A stretch of DNA of 64,000 nucleotides from Plantago ovata. Taxonomy: Eukaryota > Streptophyta > Magnoliopsida > Lamiales > Plantaginaceae. The position numbers and the translations under genes are program-made. Of this stretch, positions 13,405-27,584 are shown piece after piece. The stretch lies in assembly GCA_028274465.1 (NCBI GenBank), contig CM051457.1, positions 16,813,097-16,877,096 on the forward strand, written 5' to 3'. Every line of letters begins with the position of its first letter. Positions within the stretch are counted from its first letter, which is position 1. Below the pieces are notes generated by a model, which was given only the letters and a program-made list of their open reading frames with translations, was not told where the DNA came from and ran no database searches.

Positions 13405-13626
13405 CTCCTTCCGTCCAACTGTAATTTACTTAGTTTGACTTTTTTTCGATCAACTGATTTCAACTTTGATTCCTGATTACTCTTAAACGATAATGATAAA
13501 AGTATTTAACGAAATTATATTATGTAAATATAGAACTTATATTTTCATAATGTAACTTTATTAAATATTTTATTATTATATTTTAAAAGTAATAATTCAA
13601 AGTTAAAGTTAATGGAAATGAGGGAG
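13405..13626. mobile_element. Stowaway-like MITE, 222 bp, TA target duplication
   Basis: The left end reads CTCCTTCCGTCCAAC and the right end closes with GAGGGAG, each flanked by TA. The interior is AT-rich and weakly palindromic (…ttatattatg…/…cataatgtaac…). The CTCCCTCCGTCC-type terminus and TA duplication are typical of plant Stowaway (Tc1/Mariner-related) MITEs. Confidence 0.8.
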
Positions 13627-14522
13627 TACATATTCTAAACAGATTTAGAAAGCATTGATGAAAAACTCGTCCAGTTCACTATAGCTGGTCACTACAGATG
13701 ACGTGAAGGGAAGTCTCGCGTTTTGACATAACTTATTTTGGCATGACCATGAGGCACGTTGCCACGCTTAGCAGCACACTGCCCAGAACCAGAATGATGC
13801 CACAACTGCGGTACCTCAACATAAAGTCCCACAAGCGTGTTCCAATTTTCTGACTAGTGATCTCAGCGTCCGGCTTAAGATTATTTTACTATTTTCTTTT
13901 AAATAAACCATTCAAGGGAAAGAATTGAAAGCTTTATTGAACAGCACGATTATAGTTTCTTTCATTGAATGCATCTACCATCCGTAGGACTCGAAGATTG
14001 TTTGGCAAACCTGGCGGGTTAGAAATCAATAGAACTTTCTCCAGCCGGTCCAAACCCTTAGAACCAAAATAGAAAGCCTGGCGGGTTAGAAATCAACCTC
14101 CATATTCGATGAACTTTCTGCCCAAGTAATGAAAGCAATTTTTGCTTGTCATCCTTCAGGCACCGGAGTAATATTCACTCCGGTCCATCCTCTCCCGTGA
14201 ATCGTGATGGTTAGCCACAGTGAAGCATGCACAAAATCTAATGGCCAAAGACATTTTTGGCCCTCAAATAACAGACACTACGGAGTAAAAACTCTAAGCG
14301 AGCACAATTGTAATCAAACCATTATTTATCAGCTCGGGTGGTCATTGCAAAGAATTGGTAAAGCTATGACGGTGACTGCAAATTGCACCACAAGCTGACA
14401 TAATTATAACATTCAACTACATGTTAACAAATCTGTAAATTATGGTGACACCGCTAATAAAGGTTATAATGTTACAACTGTGGATACAGATCCACTATGA
14501 GTGATGGTAATTCAACCGAAAA

Positions 14523-17500
14523 TCACAATGATTGTTGCAGTAAATCAGAACCCTCTTCCTCTTGGGACTGTAATTGTGGATCCTGCAATATATGTTACAC
14601 AATTTAGAGTGCGCTCACTAGCCAAGCATTAATGGTATGATCTAAGAATGGAGTACTACATGATAATAGGGCATAAATGTAGATCAATACGTAGTTGGAT
14701 CATGAACTTCAAAAATGTGTTTGGTTTATGATTTTAGTATGTTTGAGTATAGGGATGATGCAAGGGGTAGGAGATAATACTAATAGTTGGTCATTTTAGG
14801 TATTACTATTAATAGGGCTTTTGTGAATATAATAGGTCCTCCTTGATATATGTGAAATTCATAAAATGACAACTAAATAAGATAGGAGGGAGTAGTAGGG
14901 ATGATGTATGAAAATTGTGATGGAATTTTTTTTAAATTTTGGACGATATTCCTCTCCCAAAGCCACACGATTTTGGGCGACGAAAATCGAAAATCATGTT
15001 CAGGAGTTCTCTCCCAAACACCTGGCCAAAAGCCAAAAAAACTTAAAACCAATTATTATGTCAAATCTAACAGACCAAATATAAAATAGAAGGTTCCACC
15101 ATAATATTCAAACTCACTCCAGAATATTAAATAGAAAAAAATACTAATAATTTTTGCAATTAATCTCCTTCCTAATTACTTAGTAATTTACATCATTTTA
15201 ATATTTGTTAACAGTACAAGTGGACCAATGCAGGGGGCAATAAAAAAATTTAATAGCTGATTGTGCCAATGTGAAAAAAAAAGGTCAAACTACAGTCTAT
15301 TATAAATTATTCAGAAATTAGTGGTTTGGAAGAGTGTGCATACCTTGTTCTACCACAGGACTTTTGTGCATTTTGCCCGTACTTTTCAGGCACAATGGGG
15401 CGTGTGTGTGTGGGTGTGTGTGTGTTAACAATAATATTGTTTTCCTCTCAACAATTAGTTCTTTACTAAGATAAATCAAGATAAGTAATATCAGGAGAGG
15501 CAAGGATATGAGGTATAAAGATTCAGAAAGTTATGCATGATTTAATACCTGTGTCTGTAGTAATTGATGCGGTTGTGGTTCTTGGGACACCTGATATGAC
15601 TGAGGTTGAGACATCCGGTAATAAGGCTCTTTGAGATCAAGCTTTCCTGATGAAGTCTGGAGTATTCCACCTTGTTCAGCACCAGGCCCCCATGTTTTAG
15701 CTGTTTAAATGGCTGTGGTTAATAGAGAAATCCAAACAAGAAGAAGTTGCCACACAAAAAGGTCAAATGACAAACCTGACAATGTTAGGTAAAGGGTATA
15801 ACTCTGAGCCTTATGGGCAACCATACGGAGTTGACCAGTTATTTCTTGGCCAGGCATCACATATATAGGTTGGGATAGGACACAGCGTAACTGGTACCAG
15901 TGAGTTGTAGGGGCACCAGGAGCAGTGGTAAGCCACCTTGGCACAGTGCTATTGTTCATAGTTTGAGAAGGTTAACATTGGAACCAACTAGCCCAGCAGA
16001 AATAATAACATGTGTACATATACAGTGTAAAATTATACCTCCCATCAAACAAGACATCAAACCAACATGCAAGTCCATGGACTCTGGCACCAACAGAAGA
16101 GACAAACTTCAGTGGAATATCAATTTCATATAGATCCTCTTCCTGTGAAATGAAAGGATAACCAAATTAGATGTGATACCATAGCTGAACATTACTACAG
16201 CTCAAACTCCAAGATGCAAACTCGGAGTATGATCAAGTCGGGGATTATAAGAATCTTTGGAAATCTATAAAGCGCACAATCATTTCCTAGGTTGTACACG
16301 GCAATAGAATTTCAGAAACTCAATTCCACAAAGCTACAGAAGCTCATGTTAAGCATTCTAGTTGCAGTTTCTGAAAACTATAGGTCACCGCGTACAGAAA
16401 CCTATATGTTATGTACAGTTGAGATGTAAGGACACTATGGAGGATGCTTCGATATAAGCAGTCTAGTTGGCAACACTATATAAAGTTCAATGCATCCTTT
16501 AGACGAAACACATGAAGCAGCAACCAGGAGTTGGTATTTGTGCAACTACAGTACTCCATCCACGATCAAATATCCTGTCTGTTCAGGGTTCTAATAACTA
16601 CTTCGCATATGGAACATAGCAGTTTTTACCCCAACCAACTCAAATTGTAATTACTTCATTCATTCTCGTCATAAAATATTAACAAAATATTCCTAGGTCT
16701 ATATTATTTGAAAAATACATTCATATAGTGTATCAGGATTCAGGACACTGAAATGGGACTTAGTGTAATATCACACATTTTCTTGGCACCAAGAAACGTA
16801 AATGAGTTAGATGTCAAACTGAGTGTAATATCACACATTGTCTTGGCAACAAGAAACTTAAATGAGTTGGATGTTCAAACTGAGAAACAAAAGGGCTATA
16901 GCTCTCTTAAAATATCTTCGATAAAAATATACTAGATTCAAAAATTGAGGGTTTAAGTTGGAATTTAAACATGCATAAAAGATAGTAGTTAGCTACTCAG
17001 TTATCTTCGGACCTTAATGGATTCTTCTACACCTTACCACAAAATGAAAGGAGAAAATAGAAGGTTGGGTGCTTCATCATTCATTTTAAGAAGCCCCAAA
17101 CCTAGTCAACAATTACCTTAGCTGAGGTGAAGTCCAGAATGTGTGACATTGCAGGAGCCACCAATAACCTAGGATCAAAAGCATCCACCACGGGCTGCAT
17201 GTCAAAAGTGGGGAGGTGGGGGATAATATCAGACATTAGATAAAGTAGATTCTTAGGTAGTATTATGCACAAAATACAAAATCGTAAGAGAAATTAACAT
17301 AAGGTTGCAAACTGCATAAAAGAATTAACACAAAATAATCATACAGAAAAGAAGCACAACTCCAGAATTCCAATATTCGCAAGTTCTGCATTCTATCAAA
17401 ATCCCAATTATAGCGAAAAATTATTTTATTAGAAACAATATCAGAACAACCTAATAAAAGCTATATTAAAAACATTTGCAACCCTATGTAACATACACTT

Positions 17501-20500
17501 GATTCTACTTCCTCCGGTCACTTAGAACCCCATTTCGTTTTGTTGACTTTTTCGGTGTCCGGTTTGACCTCAAATTAATCATAATTCATTGTGAAAAAAA
17601 TATTATAAAAATATTTGTGACAAAAATAACAGGAAGAATCCACCATCAGAAATGCATTATTAACCCGGTCAGTTCAGACAGCGAAAGTAAGCCCTTATTA
17701 ATTTAGTTACATTTATAGTAATCTACACAAGGATAATGATATAAATTTCTGATCTGGTATAGTCGTCAAGCACATAATGAAGCATTCAAACATTCATGTA
17801 GTAAGCCAAGGAGGAATAGAAGTTAACCTGCGAGAAATATCCTTGGAACGCAGTACCATGCAAAGGTGTCAAATTGACACCATAATAGTTTTGTTGTTGC
17901 CAAAACAAAGCCTGGAAATTAATGGTTAGAAACAAGTGAAAATCATTGGAAAAGAAGTAGAATAATCGAGAGCTGGCAAGATCCAAGCTTTTGACTTTAC
18001 CCTCCTTGCGATTGATTTATAAAATAAATCACGCTTCGTATATACTGAAAGAAAATCCATCTAATTCAGGAATTGGTCCTTACCTTATTCGCAACTTCAA
18101 TGTATAAATATTCATCACTGAATGGCGCCATATGTATTCTATAAGAGGAAACAAATTTGAGTATGAGCCATAGAAAGCTAAAAATAAACTTCCATGAGCA
18201 GCAGATATCCCTTCCCTACCCCAACCCCATATCCAGTCTCCCTAAATGTTATATTGGTCACTGCTAAACTATAGGAATTTCACTCATAAAGTCCGACAAG
18301 GACCTGGTTACAATCAAATACAAAGCAGGAACAAGGAATATTAAGAGAAACTGTGATCTGGAACACTAATTTGATAGAGAAGAAAGATGACGGTGCAAGC
18401 CAAACATCCAACTCGCGACCAAATCTGCAACCTAAGTGTGCAACAGGAGTAATAAGGTGTATGGTATATCACTTGAAATATACAGACGTGTTTGCATGTT
18501 TGAGCTGTGATCTTTGGACCTCACATTCCAAGTATTAAAAGAAAAGGGAAGGAACTGTAAGATGAAAACTCAGAACGGTCATGAGGATGAAATTAAGAAT
18601 GTTATCAGGAATAATATCCACCTTCCTAGTGTTGGAAACATTTTCCCGTTTGGTACAAGGAATCTGTCTCTTGCAATTATGTAAGACTCCAGCATCCTTT
18701 CGTTTACTAGTAAAGTACCTGCAGGAGATTATAAAAAATAAAAAATAAATAAATAATTCATCTAGCTAATAGTTGGATTACAATGAAGCCAATGATATGG
18801 CATTCCGCCCGCTCCAACCCTCACCCCACCCTTCATCTTGAAGTGTCAAGTACATTTTTCACTTTATATAATTCCCCCAAGTTACATCAAAACATGCGCT
18901 GAGCACGTAAAAATGTAATGAAAGGTAATACAATTTAAAATTAAAAGTAAATATTAAAGAAATAAATAAACAGAATACTACAACTAGACATAGAAAGCAT
19001 ACCCATAGGTTCAGAGATCAAAATATCAGCTTTCTCTGGGAGTTCAACCTCTTCCACTTTACCCTTGATTACCTACACAATCGATTGAAGATACAAAATG
19101 AAGAAAGACAACTACGATAGTTGGAAAGGCGTAGAATGTACAAGAAAGGGTCAAAAGTAAAAGAGACGACGCACTGTTATTCTTTCACTGAGCAACGGAT
19201 TCCCAGCTATAAGTTTACGAGCATACTCTGCCATATCTGATGCTTCAACAGCATAAACATGTCTTGCACCAGCCTAGGAGAACACACAAGTAATCAGATT
19301 TGTTTTTAACAATTATGCCAGAATAGAACACTTGATGCAAATTTTAAGAATCATGTATGCTTCAGAACCTGAGCAGCAAATAATGACAAGATGCCACTAC
19401 CAGCCCCAACGTCAACAACTACACGACCAGTGAAATCAGCACGATTCTCAATCACCGCTGCATAGTAAGTCCCTGCACAGAAAAATACTTCCACATATCA
19501 GGATTCTTGAGCCACACTAACTAAAAGTCTACAATAATGATTTTAAATACAACATAACGTTATCAAATACTGCCACCAGCTTTAGGAAAATGGTGAAGCC
19601 GCATCCAGATGGGATCTAGATTTGTAGCTGAGAGACTTAACCTGTCCTCACATAGTCCTGTAACATGTTTTGCTGGTGCAAAAGCTGTCCATAGTAATGG
19701 AAGTACATTTTGGCAGAGGATGATTCTATTTTCTCATCAAACTTGCTAGCAGATGATGATATAATTCCATTGGGTAAAGATGATCCTGAAAATAAAAGAA
19801 TGAACATCATGTGATAGATTGGTACCCCCAGGTTAAAGCTTTCAGAGAATGTGAAAGCTGGATGAACCAGGTAAAAATTAAAATTTTAAAAAACAAATCT
19901 GAAGCCTCTGCACATTCCGACTAAGAGTATGTGTATGTAGCACACGAAAAGTACAGTAAGCAAATATGGATATCTAAAAAGATCAAGATCCATTACGTCG
20001 AAATATGTTTAAATGTTTAGCTTAAATACTGAAGTGTATTTATAACAAGTATGTCCAGATATCGTCAAAAGAGATCAAATAATCTAGGCTTTTTTTGTAC
20101 TCCTATGTCGTCATAATATTATCCTTCTAAATTATATTTCCATTATAATATAGTATTGTTTTGTGGTCAAACAGGCCCAAAAGAATCAACAGAATCAAAG
20201 TGTTCAACAATTTGAGGTACAAAGGAAGTATTGGACAAAGAAGGAACGGCAAATGCAATGAATTAGAGAAAAATAGCACATCACCAAATTGAATTTGTCA
20301 GACCATATAACTCTTTCTTCTAATAAAGAGAGGTTTTTCCTAACGTGTAGCAAAAACTGGTATTTTAGAAGACTTACCCGCAATATAAACATTTATATGT
20401 TGAAGTAGGAGTCTGCTCAATATCACATAAAATATATAACCATAGTGCAGTACATTCCTAGAGATCCGCCTACGAGACATGCATGATTTAAAACTTAATA

Positions 20501-22609
20501 CAGAGATGGACACCAACAAAGTATATGTGTATTTATTGAAGAGGGAGAATGGAGAGTGTAGGTGTTAAGACTGTTAGTTACTACTTAGAAGGCTAGAACA
20601 GATAAGCTCAGTGAATATATACTTTACATTCACAAACCAACGTTATACAAGATTCAAACATAATACAGAAATGAAGACACCAACAAAATAAACATAGATT
20701 TATTGAAACGGGAGAAGCAGAGTGCCAGTATTAGTTATTGTCTAATTAATATAGAACACTGTAGTAGATCCAAAAACTTTGCAAGGACATCATTTTTAAA
20801 TAAATTTACTTCTCTTAAAACCAAAGCAAACTGCATTTAATAAAAATTTAGCCGTGAGTTGCTTTGCCACTAACTAATGCGGGAAAGGGTATATTTTAGT
20901 CTTAATAGGAACAGAGAGAGAATGCTTTTGTCAGTATATCAACATATTAAGATTTCTTTTGGTAGTCAGAAAGAAATTGTATTAATGCATTTTAGAGGCA
21001 GAACAATAGTTGTAAGATTCAATTAATCCCAAAAGCATCCGTCAATAATAAGATGCACCAAATGGCAGACAAAAACATAACTTCTGCACGCAGGAGATGT
21101 ATATCTAGATGTGGGATTACAAACCGAACCACTAGAGTTAAACAACCATGATATAGAAGAGGCAAAAGCATCGTAGTGTAGAAGAGGCAAAGCTATATCA
21201 CATGGAAAGCACTCTAGAGCAGAGGTTGTCAGGGAGAGAAACATAAACATAGATAGAAGATGTAACCAAGTCAACAACAAAGGTAAAACCAACCTTCAGA
21301 ACCCAATTCCTTCTTCCATTGCTCATATGCACAATGGAAGGCCAAACATTCCTCCTCGTTTCTAAACTGTATGGTGATTCCCTTGAAATAGTTTTTCTGA
21401 TTCACACCAAAAAAGTCAATATGGTAATCCCCCAGTTAGGAAGGATTAAGTTTTCCTTCCACTCAATCAGAAAATATCATTAAAGGTGCATATTTAGCCT
21501 GATCATTAACTTGGTAGTAATAGTAGGCAAACACAATCATACAAGCCAAATAAAAGAACTGTGTATAGATTGCAATACTCCACACACTTTTCAGTTATAA
21601 AATTAAATAAATAAATAATAAGAGAATATTAAAATTGGTGGCCATCTTAAACCCTTTTCTGGCAAACAATCTGGATTATCTTTCATGGATTACATCTATA
21701 AACTATCAAACAGGAGAATACGCATGTCTAATGCACATGGATGGATCAAAACCATACCTCTTCATCTTCTGCAGAAACTTCAGATATACATAGCGATTGA
21801 GACGGTCCCAGCTTGAGAAGCTGGAGTGAGGAAATAAGGGAGTGAAAGAGCACAATTAATCAGCAATTCAAAAAGAGATACAACTAAAGGGAGTAAAATG
21901 GAAAACTAAACGCTTTAAACCAGAAGCAAAACCAAATCAAAAGCTTTACTATCATAGAATCAAGGTGACATACAACGTTTCACAATGCCAGACTTCTCCT
22001 ATGTCAGGTACAGATTAAAAAGGTCATATACAGAGGATAATGACTACAGGAATCACAATTAGAAACGCTTATATAGTCACCCAACCGCTCTCCGTACTAA
22101 AATCAGGACAAAAGGTAATATCTTTGACCCTTAACATTAAAACTGCTCATCAAATTCTGATTAACCATCTGTTTCAAACTCTCTCGCGTCTCCAGATAGC
22201 TTTCTAAATAGCTAAACAAAAGGTAGTATCAGCTTTAACCACTAGCTTCTACAGCCTGAACACTGACTCGGTAAAACACATCAATCTAAAAATCTAAATT
22301 ACTAATGAGAAGACAATGAAAGCAACAAAATCAAGCTACAATTCCTCTAAACGGAAGCTTAATCTAATCTAGATAAAATCAGAACTTTGATCAACCACAA
22401 TGCCAAAGAAGAAAAGCACACGGAAATCAGACCTGACAGTTTCGGAGATCAAAGTGAACTGGGGCATCCGAATCGGACTGCGATTCGAAACGAAGCGATT
22501 CGGCGGAAAACCGAGCGACCACCGGCGGCGAAGAGCTGCCTGAAATCGAGAGCTGCGAAATCGAGGCGACCAAAAAATCCTGCTCCTTTAGCTTATTAGT
22601 CTGCTCCAT
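14523..22609 (-). CDS. PRMT4: Histone-arginine methyltransferase CARM1/PRMT4, 520 aa
   Basis: A type I protein arginine methyltransferase; the plant family makes asymmetric dimethyl-arginine on histone H3 and other proteins using S-adenosylmethionine. Exons (minus): 22433-22609, 21758-21820, 21294-21396, 19642-19785, 19369-19472, 19175-19273, 19003-19072, 18622-18718, 18084-18138, 17828-17911, 17117-17194, 16039-16142, 15776-15948, 15549-15700, 14523-14582. They sum to 1,563 nt in frame. An N-terminal PH-like region comes first, then [22 protein letters not shown] motif [12 protein letters not shown] (near residue 178), [10 protein letters not shown], the double-E loop ISEPMG…NERMLE, and the THW loop (THWYQLR, near residue 410). 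The C-terminal tail is Gln-rich ([19 protein letters not shown]) and ends QQSL. All catalytic landmarks are present, so it is probably active. The last exon is the least certain, but its frame and acceptor fit. Confidence 0.95.
16757..16881. repeat. Two-copy 62-bp tandem repeat in a CARM1 intron
   Basis: The unit contains 'agtgtaatatcacacatt', 'cttggca.caagaaac', 'taaatgagtt.gatgt'. Copies start near 16,758 and 16,820 with about 90 percent identity. It lies in the intron between the exons at 17117-17194 and 16039-16142. Confidence 0.85.
17511..17640. mobile_element. Truncated Stowaway-like MITE fragment in CARM1 intron
   Basis: It begins CTTCCTCCGGTCACTTAG, continues with 'ttgttgactttttcggtgtccggtttgacctc', then AT-rich DNA. 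The same head (CTCCGTCC…TTGTTGA…TTTGACCTC) occurs at 43,649. The opposite inverted end is not obvious, so this is a fragment. Confidence 0.55.
20486..20735. repeat. Diverged direct repeat in CARM1 intron 3
   Basis: Two blocks of about 75 bp near 20,492 and 20,662 share 'aatacaga.atg', 'acaccaacaaa', 'atttattgaa' and 'gggagaa', and are about 170 bp apart. The sequence between them may belong to the first unit. Confidence 0.6.
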
Positions 22610-23756
22610 GAATGGAGAGTGGAGTAACAATCAGAGCAGGAAAAGAGAGAATTAGGGTTTTTGGTACAGAGAGAGAAAGGGAAAGGGTTTAGAGTGAGAG
22701 CTCGTGAGGTTTTTGGTGCTGAGTGGGGAGAGTGAGAGTATATTTTGTTTTGTTTGTGGACAAGTAGTGAAATTGATACTGATAGATGAGGTGTCGTTTT
22801 GCTATTTGAGGACAGAAATGGTAAATTTAGTAGTTAGATTTACTTTATTTTTACTGGAATAATAATAAGGTACAGAGGTACATTAGTCATTACTGATTAC
22901 ACGCTTCTCGTGTCGCGAAGTTAAAGATTCTGCTTTTTCTGGGTTACCTCTTTTGTTTTCCTAAGGTGATTATCATTATTACGCCACTTTATCTTTTTAT
23001 CTTTTTCATCCTTTTAAAACCAGCGCAATACCACATAAATATTATCTAAGGAGTAAAATTTAAGGAATAATATTAAAGAATTGATTTGTATGAGTATTTA
23101 ATTGTAAATGGGTGATAAAGTATGAAATAAGTAGGTATAAAGAAGGATAGAAAAATAATAAAAAATTAGTAAGTGGGTTGAAAAACTTTCCATATTTGGG
23201 TTGGTAAGTTTGTAAAAGAACGTCCAAAATAGAAACCTAGGAGTTATTAATGAAATGGAAGAAGTATTTTCTATTCTTTCTTCAAAAATGTAATTTTTAT
23301 ATTATAAAGTTATATTGTGAAAGTCGAACCAATTATAATTCCATGATAAGAATTTTAGAAACGAACTTTAAAACAATAAGTTAATAAATGAAAGTGTAAA
23401 ACCTCTCTCCTCCCTTCCTCCCACACACCCTTTAGTCACGATTTTACCACGTGCCTAATGTTTTAACATGCGAAAACATCATTTTCGGCTCTGACCCAAT
23501 AGTATACTCACTTGTATAAATTGTGTATTTATGTAATTATGTAAGCAAAATATAATTAGGCACGTGCATGGCTCATCAACAATAAATATATTTTATAAGT
23601 TACTATGTGATAATGCTTGTTCATATACAATTTATTTTTATCAAAATTTAAGTTATAGTTAATATTTTGAACCATGTGGTGTTAACATACATATTATTTC
23701 GTTGAAATTTTCCAAACATTAGTATTTGAGTAACTAAGCTATTAAAAAAATATATT

Positions 23757-23864
23757 ATACGTGTGGACCTGTCCGAGCTTTGATAGTCTTGGACCTAGAC
23801 CTGAGATTTTATACGTGTGGAGTAGTCCGATTCCTGATGGACTTGGACCTAGACCCAAGCTTTA
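23757..23864. repeat. 54-bp tandem direct repeat
   Basis: Two copies sharing 'tacgtgtgga', 'gtccga', 'cttggacctagacc' lie end to end, about 75 percent identical. A short open frame covers them but is explained by the repeat. Confidence 0.7.
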
Positions 23865-24429
23865 GCCCATCAATATCATGGGGATGCATGTCCTTTCAAA
23901 AAGTGATCCATCACGACCCATTATCATTTGTATGTTTTATCATTTTCTTCTTTTCTATTTGCGTAAAAAAAAAATCATTTCGAAAAAAAGTGAATGCAAG
24001 CTAATTAAGAACCATGAATATAGATACAAATATTAATGCAACTACGAGAGGGCCGGATAGGCTAAAGCTAAAATTTTAAAAAGTAGAATGCTCATCATGA
24101 TAGGCTTTGTTCACATTTTTATGTTGTAAGCACTCAAATTTTGTGTTTAATAAAATCACTAAATTAAAATTTCTACGTTTAATTGAGTTTTAATATAAAC
24201 TTTTAGTTGATTTTAAATGCTCAAATTGCGCCACGTGAAAAATATATAATAAGTTTGATTATTTCACTTGAAAACGAATGTGGAAAAGAAGACATAGTCC
24301 AACCAATATGACCGTGTCACATCACAAATTTGATATAGATCTTAATTAGTTGCAAGTAAAAAAGTAAAGGTCAAATCTTTTTTTTTTCTTCTTTCTATCG
24401 ACCAATTAAATTTCATCCTTCTCTTTTTC

Positions 24430-25260
24430 CTCACCACTATCTATATAAGGAGCTCTTACCTACACAAAAAATTACAACAATTCAAAATTCATAAGCATAA
24501 TTCTAGAGCTCGAATAAGAAGTGAAGCCTACGTACACCAAGCAGAGAAGATTGAAGACGCCTTCCTAAGATTTTTCCAGCAAGAACTCTAGCACCTCTTA
24601 TAGAAAACCAAAGCAATATCACTTGCAGATTTAAGAACAAGTCTAGATGATTCTTGATGCAACACTCATAGAGGATGCAACTCCATAGCGAAGCTCGTGC
24701 AGGTACCCGCTCGAAGATCAAATCAACCACCCTCGCCATATAATCAAGATCAACCATGCGACTCTTAAAGAAGTGGTCCTCGCAAAGATCAAGTGAAACC
24801 CCGACATTCAATCCAAGATCAAGTGCAAGCCCTCACATTGATGCCATCGCAGTCGATATAGAGCTCGAGATTAAGCTACGAAGACGTACTCAAATCAAGT
24901 TTTCCATCCTAATCAAAATTAAGTACAAAAGCCCGCCCTTGAAAAAGATAAAGATATACAAATCAAGAAGCCTAAGACGAAGTGAGCGACATCCCTGGCA
25001 AATTAATGAAGTTAACAAGCACTCGTCGCCAATTTCAAGTGAGGTAGTGGTCTATGAATAATCAACCTGGTGAAGAATCATAAGATGTGAAGGCAGATGT
25101 GAAGTCCCTTAAATCAACAATGTACAAACCCAAGACTTGTTAACAATCGTCAACCACCAACTCCAAACAATTCAAATCATCATTTCAATAACAAGTTGTG
25201 AAGACCATTGTGCAATTTTATTCGTCACATGTGTTGTCTTAATAGTATGTAAATTGAAAA
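24430..25260 (+). mobile_element. Possible LTR-retrotransposon fragment or solo LTR
   Basis: A TATA-box-like CTATATAAGGAGCTC (24,441-24,455) is followed by about 600 bp rich in the recurring word 'agatcaag', a composition often seen in plant LTRs and their leaders. No protein domain, primer-binding site or matching second LTR was found, and the termini are undefined. It could equally be the promoter and leader of an unrecognised noncoding transcript. Confidence 0.3.
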
Positions 25261-27584
25261 TTCTAAACATATAAATAACACTAAATTACTACTACTACTA
25301 CTTACCAAATAAGAGAAATATTAAAGTAGATAAATTACCAAAATCATAAACAACCCAATTTAAGATAAATAACCGCAATCTAACCCAACAAACAATCAAA
25401 GAGATATCCAACTGCTCATCTTCTTTCTCAGTTTTCTCAGTTGCATGATCAACAACTATACACTAGCGCAGAGTCATTTAAAAAGTACCCATCCGTCGTG
25501 TATCCTTCATAAAGTAGTTTATAACATGAGCTAATAGCACACGCAATCACCAACCATTCTAATAGCACACAATCAGCAACAACTATACCAAGTACTGTAT
25601 ATCGGTACTAAACACCAACTATACCAAGTACTTTATAGTGGTACTAATGATATTTACTTTACATAAGTCACAAATAAGTACTAATAGCAGTAACACCAGA
25701 ACATTGACAACTTGGAATATGCTGCACCGCAAAATTGTGTACAACACAAGACAGGGAGCACCGGAGAAAGATCTAAAGGGGGGGGGGGGGATGATGGTAT
25801 GTCAAAATCACTTACCTCACAATTAATTATTAATTATAGAAAAGAAAATTAAGAATTGACTACTAATAAGTCTAAATAATCACTTGTTTACGATTGAGAA
25901 CGTGATCGAGCACTCAACACTTTGATTTCATTGACTATTCAGTACTATTTGACAGATATCTCTTAGCAAACAACTAAATTCAAACATTTGTTCATACTAA
26001 CACAAACAAACCACACACTATTGAAACATTCAACATCCGGCAAATTTAAATATATTTATTAAAAAAAAGAAGAAGAAAACCTGCCGAACCATTCAGGCTA
26101 TCACTACTCACTAGAAATTCAACCAACAGTGACAAAACCAGTCAGACTCTAGCATATTGTCTCATCCTTTTATGTGAATCCAGCTAGATCATGGTGAAAA
26201 ATAACTGTCGCAACTCAAACTAGAATAGAGTAGACTAACTAAACTTGACATTCAATTTCATCCCTGTTGCGTTCACAAGTTGATAGTGTTTATCATTCTA
26301 ATTTCTGAAAAGGAAAACCCTCAAAACTTGACCATATAGTAAGTATGTATATCTTTTCCTTCAGTTTCATGTGATCAAGGCAGTAACGGTGTAGATACTA
26401 AAAGTATCTTATTAACAAATACGGAGTGCAAGTGTGCAACAACAATAATAACCGAGCACAAAAAATAAAAAAGGACTCACACAGGCTCTGGAACAAAAGA
26501 TCTAGAAACTTAGATGTTATGTCCATAAAGTTGTATATTACCGGAATATACTATACTACTAACATAAGTCATGGATATGAAGATCAAGAACAAATAGTAC
26601 GGAACTACTAACATAACTATAGACAACCTATGAAATTACAGCACTTAAATGTTCGAACAAGATCAAACTGGAACCATAATGAATTTACTATACCATATCA
26701 ATGTATATTTATATAACAGTATACAATGCCATTGGGCTAAAACCTTCAAACCAAGGAGATTACAGACTTACAGTAAACTGCTCAAGATTATATGAACCAT
26801 GTCCAGAAGAATTGACATAAATGAAGGTAACCCGCTTTCTAAGATCATATTGATAACAGAAGGATGCAAAAAAACTTCACTGTATTTTATACTCAATAAG
26901 AAAAATTGAGGTATAAAAAGGGAGCACCTGCGTTTATTGTGTCCACTTCAGCATGGACCAGGAATTAACATGACAACAAGCAAACACGTAAAACTTCATC
27001 CCAATTATACGGGAAAATGACGTCACGGAGTTGACAAGTAATATACGGACAAATAAAGTTAGCCTCACTTGTCCAAGGATATGGATTTGAATTGCACAAC
27101 AATGTAAATTCTTATAAATATGAGTTTAATGCTTGCATACATAATACAGTAGCCTGAGGCTTATCAGTTAACTCAGAAATATGGAAGGAGTGAGCAACTA
27201 CCATTAAAAACCTACCCACCTGAAGTACAAAATCAAAACTGTCTACATGTGACATCAAAGAAACAAAGAGATCAGTGTGCGAACAGAAATATTCAAACCA
27301 TCATTTATCACTTTTAGATTTATACAGTGAGGCGACAATCCATGTCACAGGATGATTGCTTGAAAGAAGGAGATTACAGTAGCTAGCTCAAAGTTATGTA
27401 ACATAAAGACCATGTTGCATTTTTTGACATAAATGAACGAATACATGTACCAGGGCTAAGATCATGTGATCAACAACAAGATACAAAACATGTATTATAA
27501 TTTAAAACCCAATAACAAAAAATCATCCAGTATGAAAGGAGCATCTGGGTATTATATTCCAACACAATCCTTCGACCCGAGTGT

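Larger units (their letters stand above)
12015..14522. other. Intergenic region between NAA35-like and CARM1 genes
   Basis: It holds the NAA35-like promoter side, two MITEs (12,580-12,725 and 13,405-13,626), a minisatellite (12,880-13,100) and a short direct repeat, 'cctggcgggttagaaatcaa', near 14,009 and 14,076. The 3'UTR of CARM1 must lie just below 14,523. No gene was recognised. Confidence 0.6.
22610..27584. other. Gene-poor intergenic region
   Basis: It contains the CARM1 5' side, AT-rich DNA near 23,040-23,290 that resembles a decayed MITE, a 54-bp direct repeat at 23,757-23,864, an LTR-like segment at 24,430-25,260, a 36-bp direct repeat near 25,578-25,650 (accaactataccaagtact…), a run of 13 G at 25,778-25,790, and the probable 3'UTR of the XXT gene just below 27,585. 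No gene was recognised. The open frames at 23,780, 24,756 and 25,638 have no recognisable domain. Confidence 0.6.

Noticed and set aside
24756..25061. 101-aa plus-strand frame in the possible LTR segment
   Set aside because: Composed of repeats of the 'agatcaag' word (Lys/Ile/Ser-rich) with no domain; not supported as a gene.
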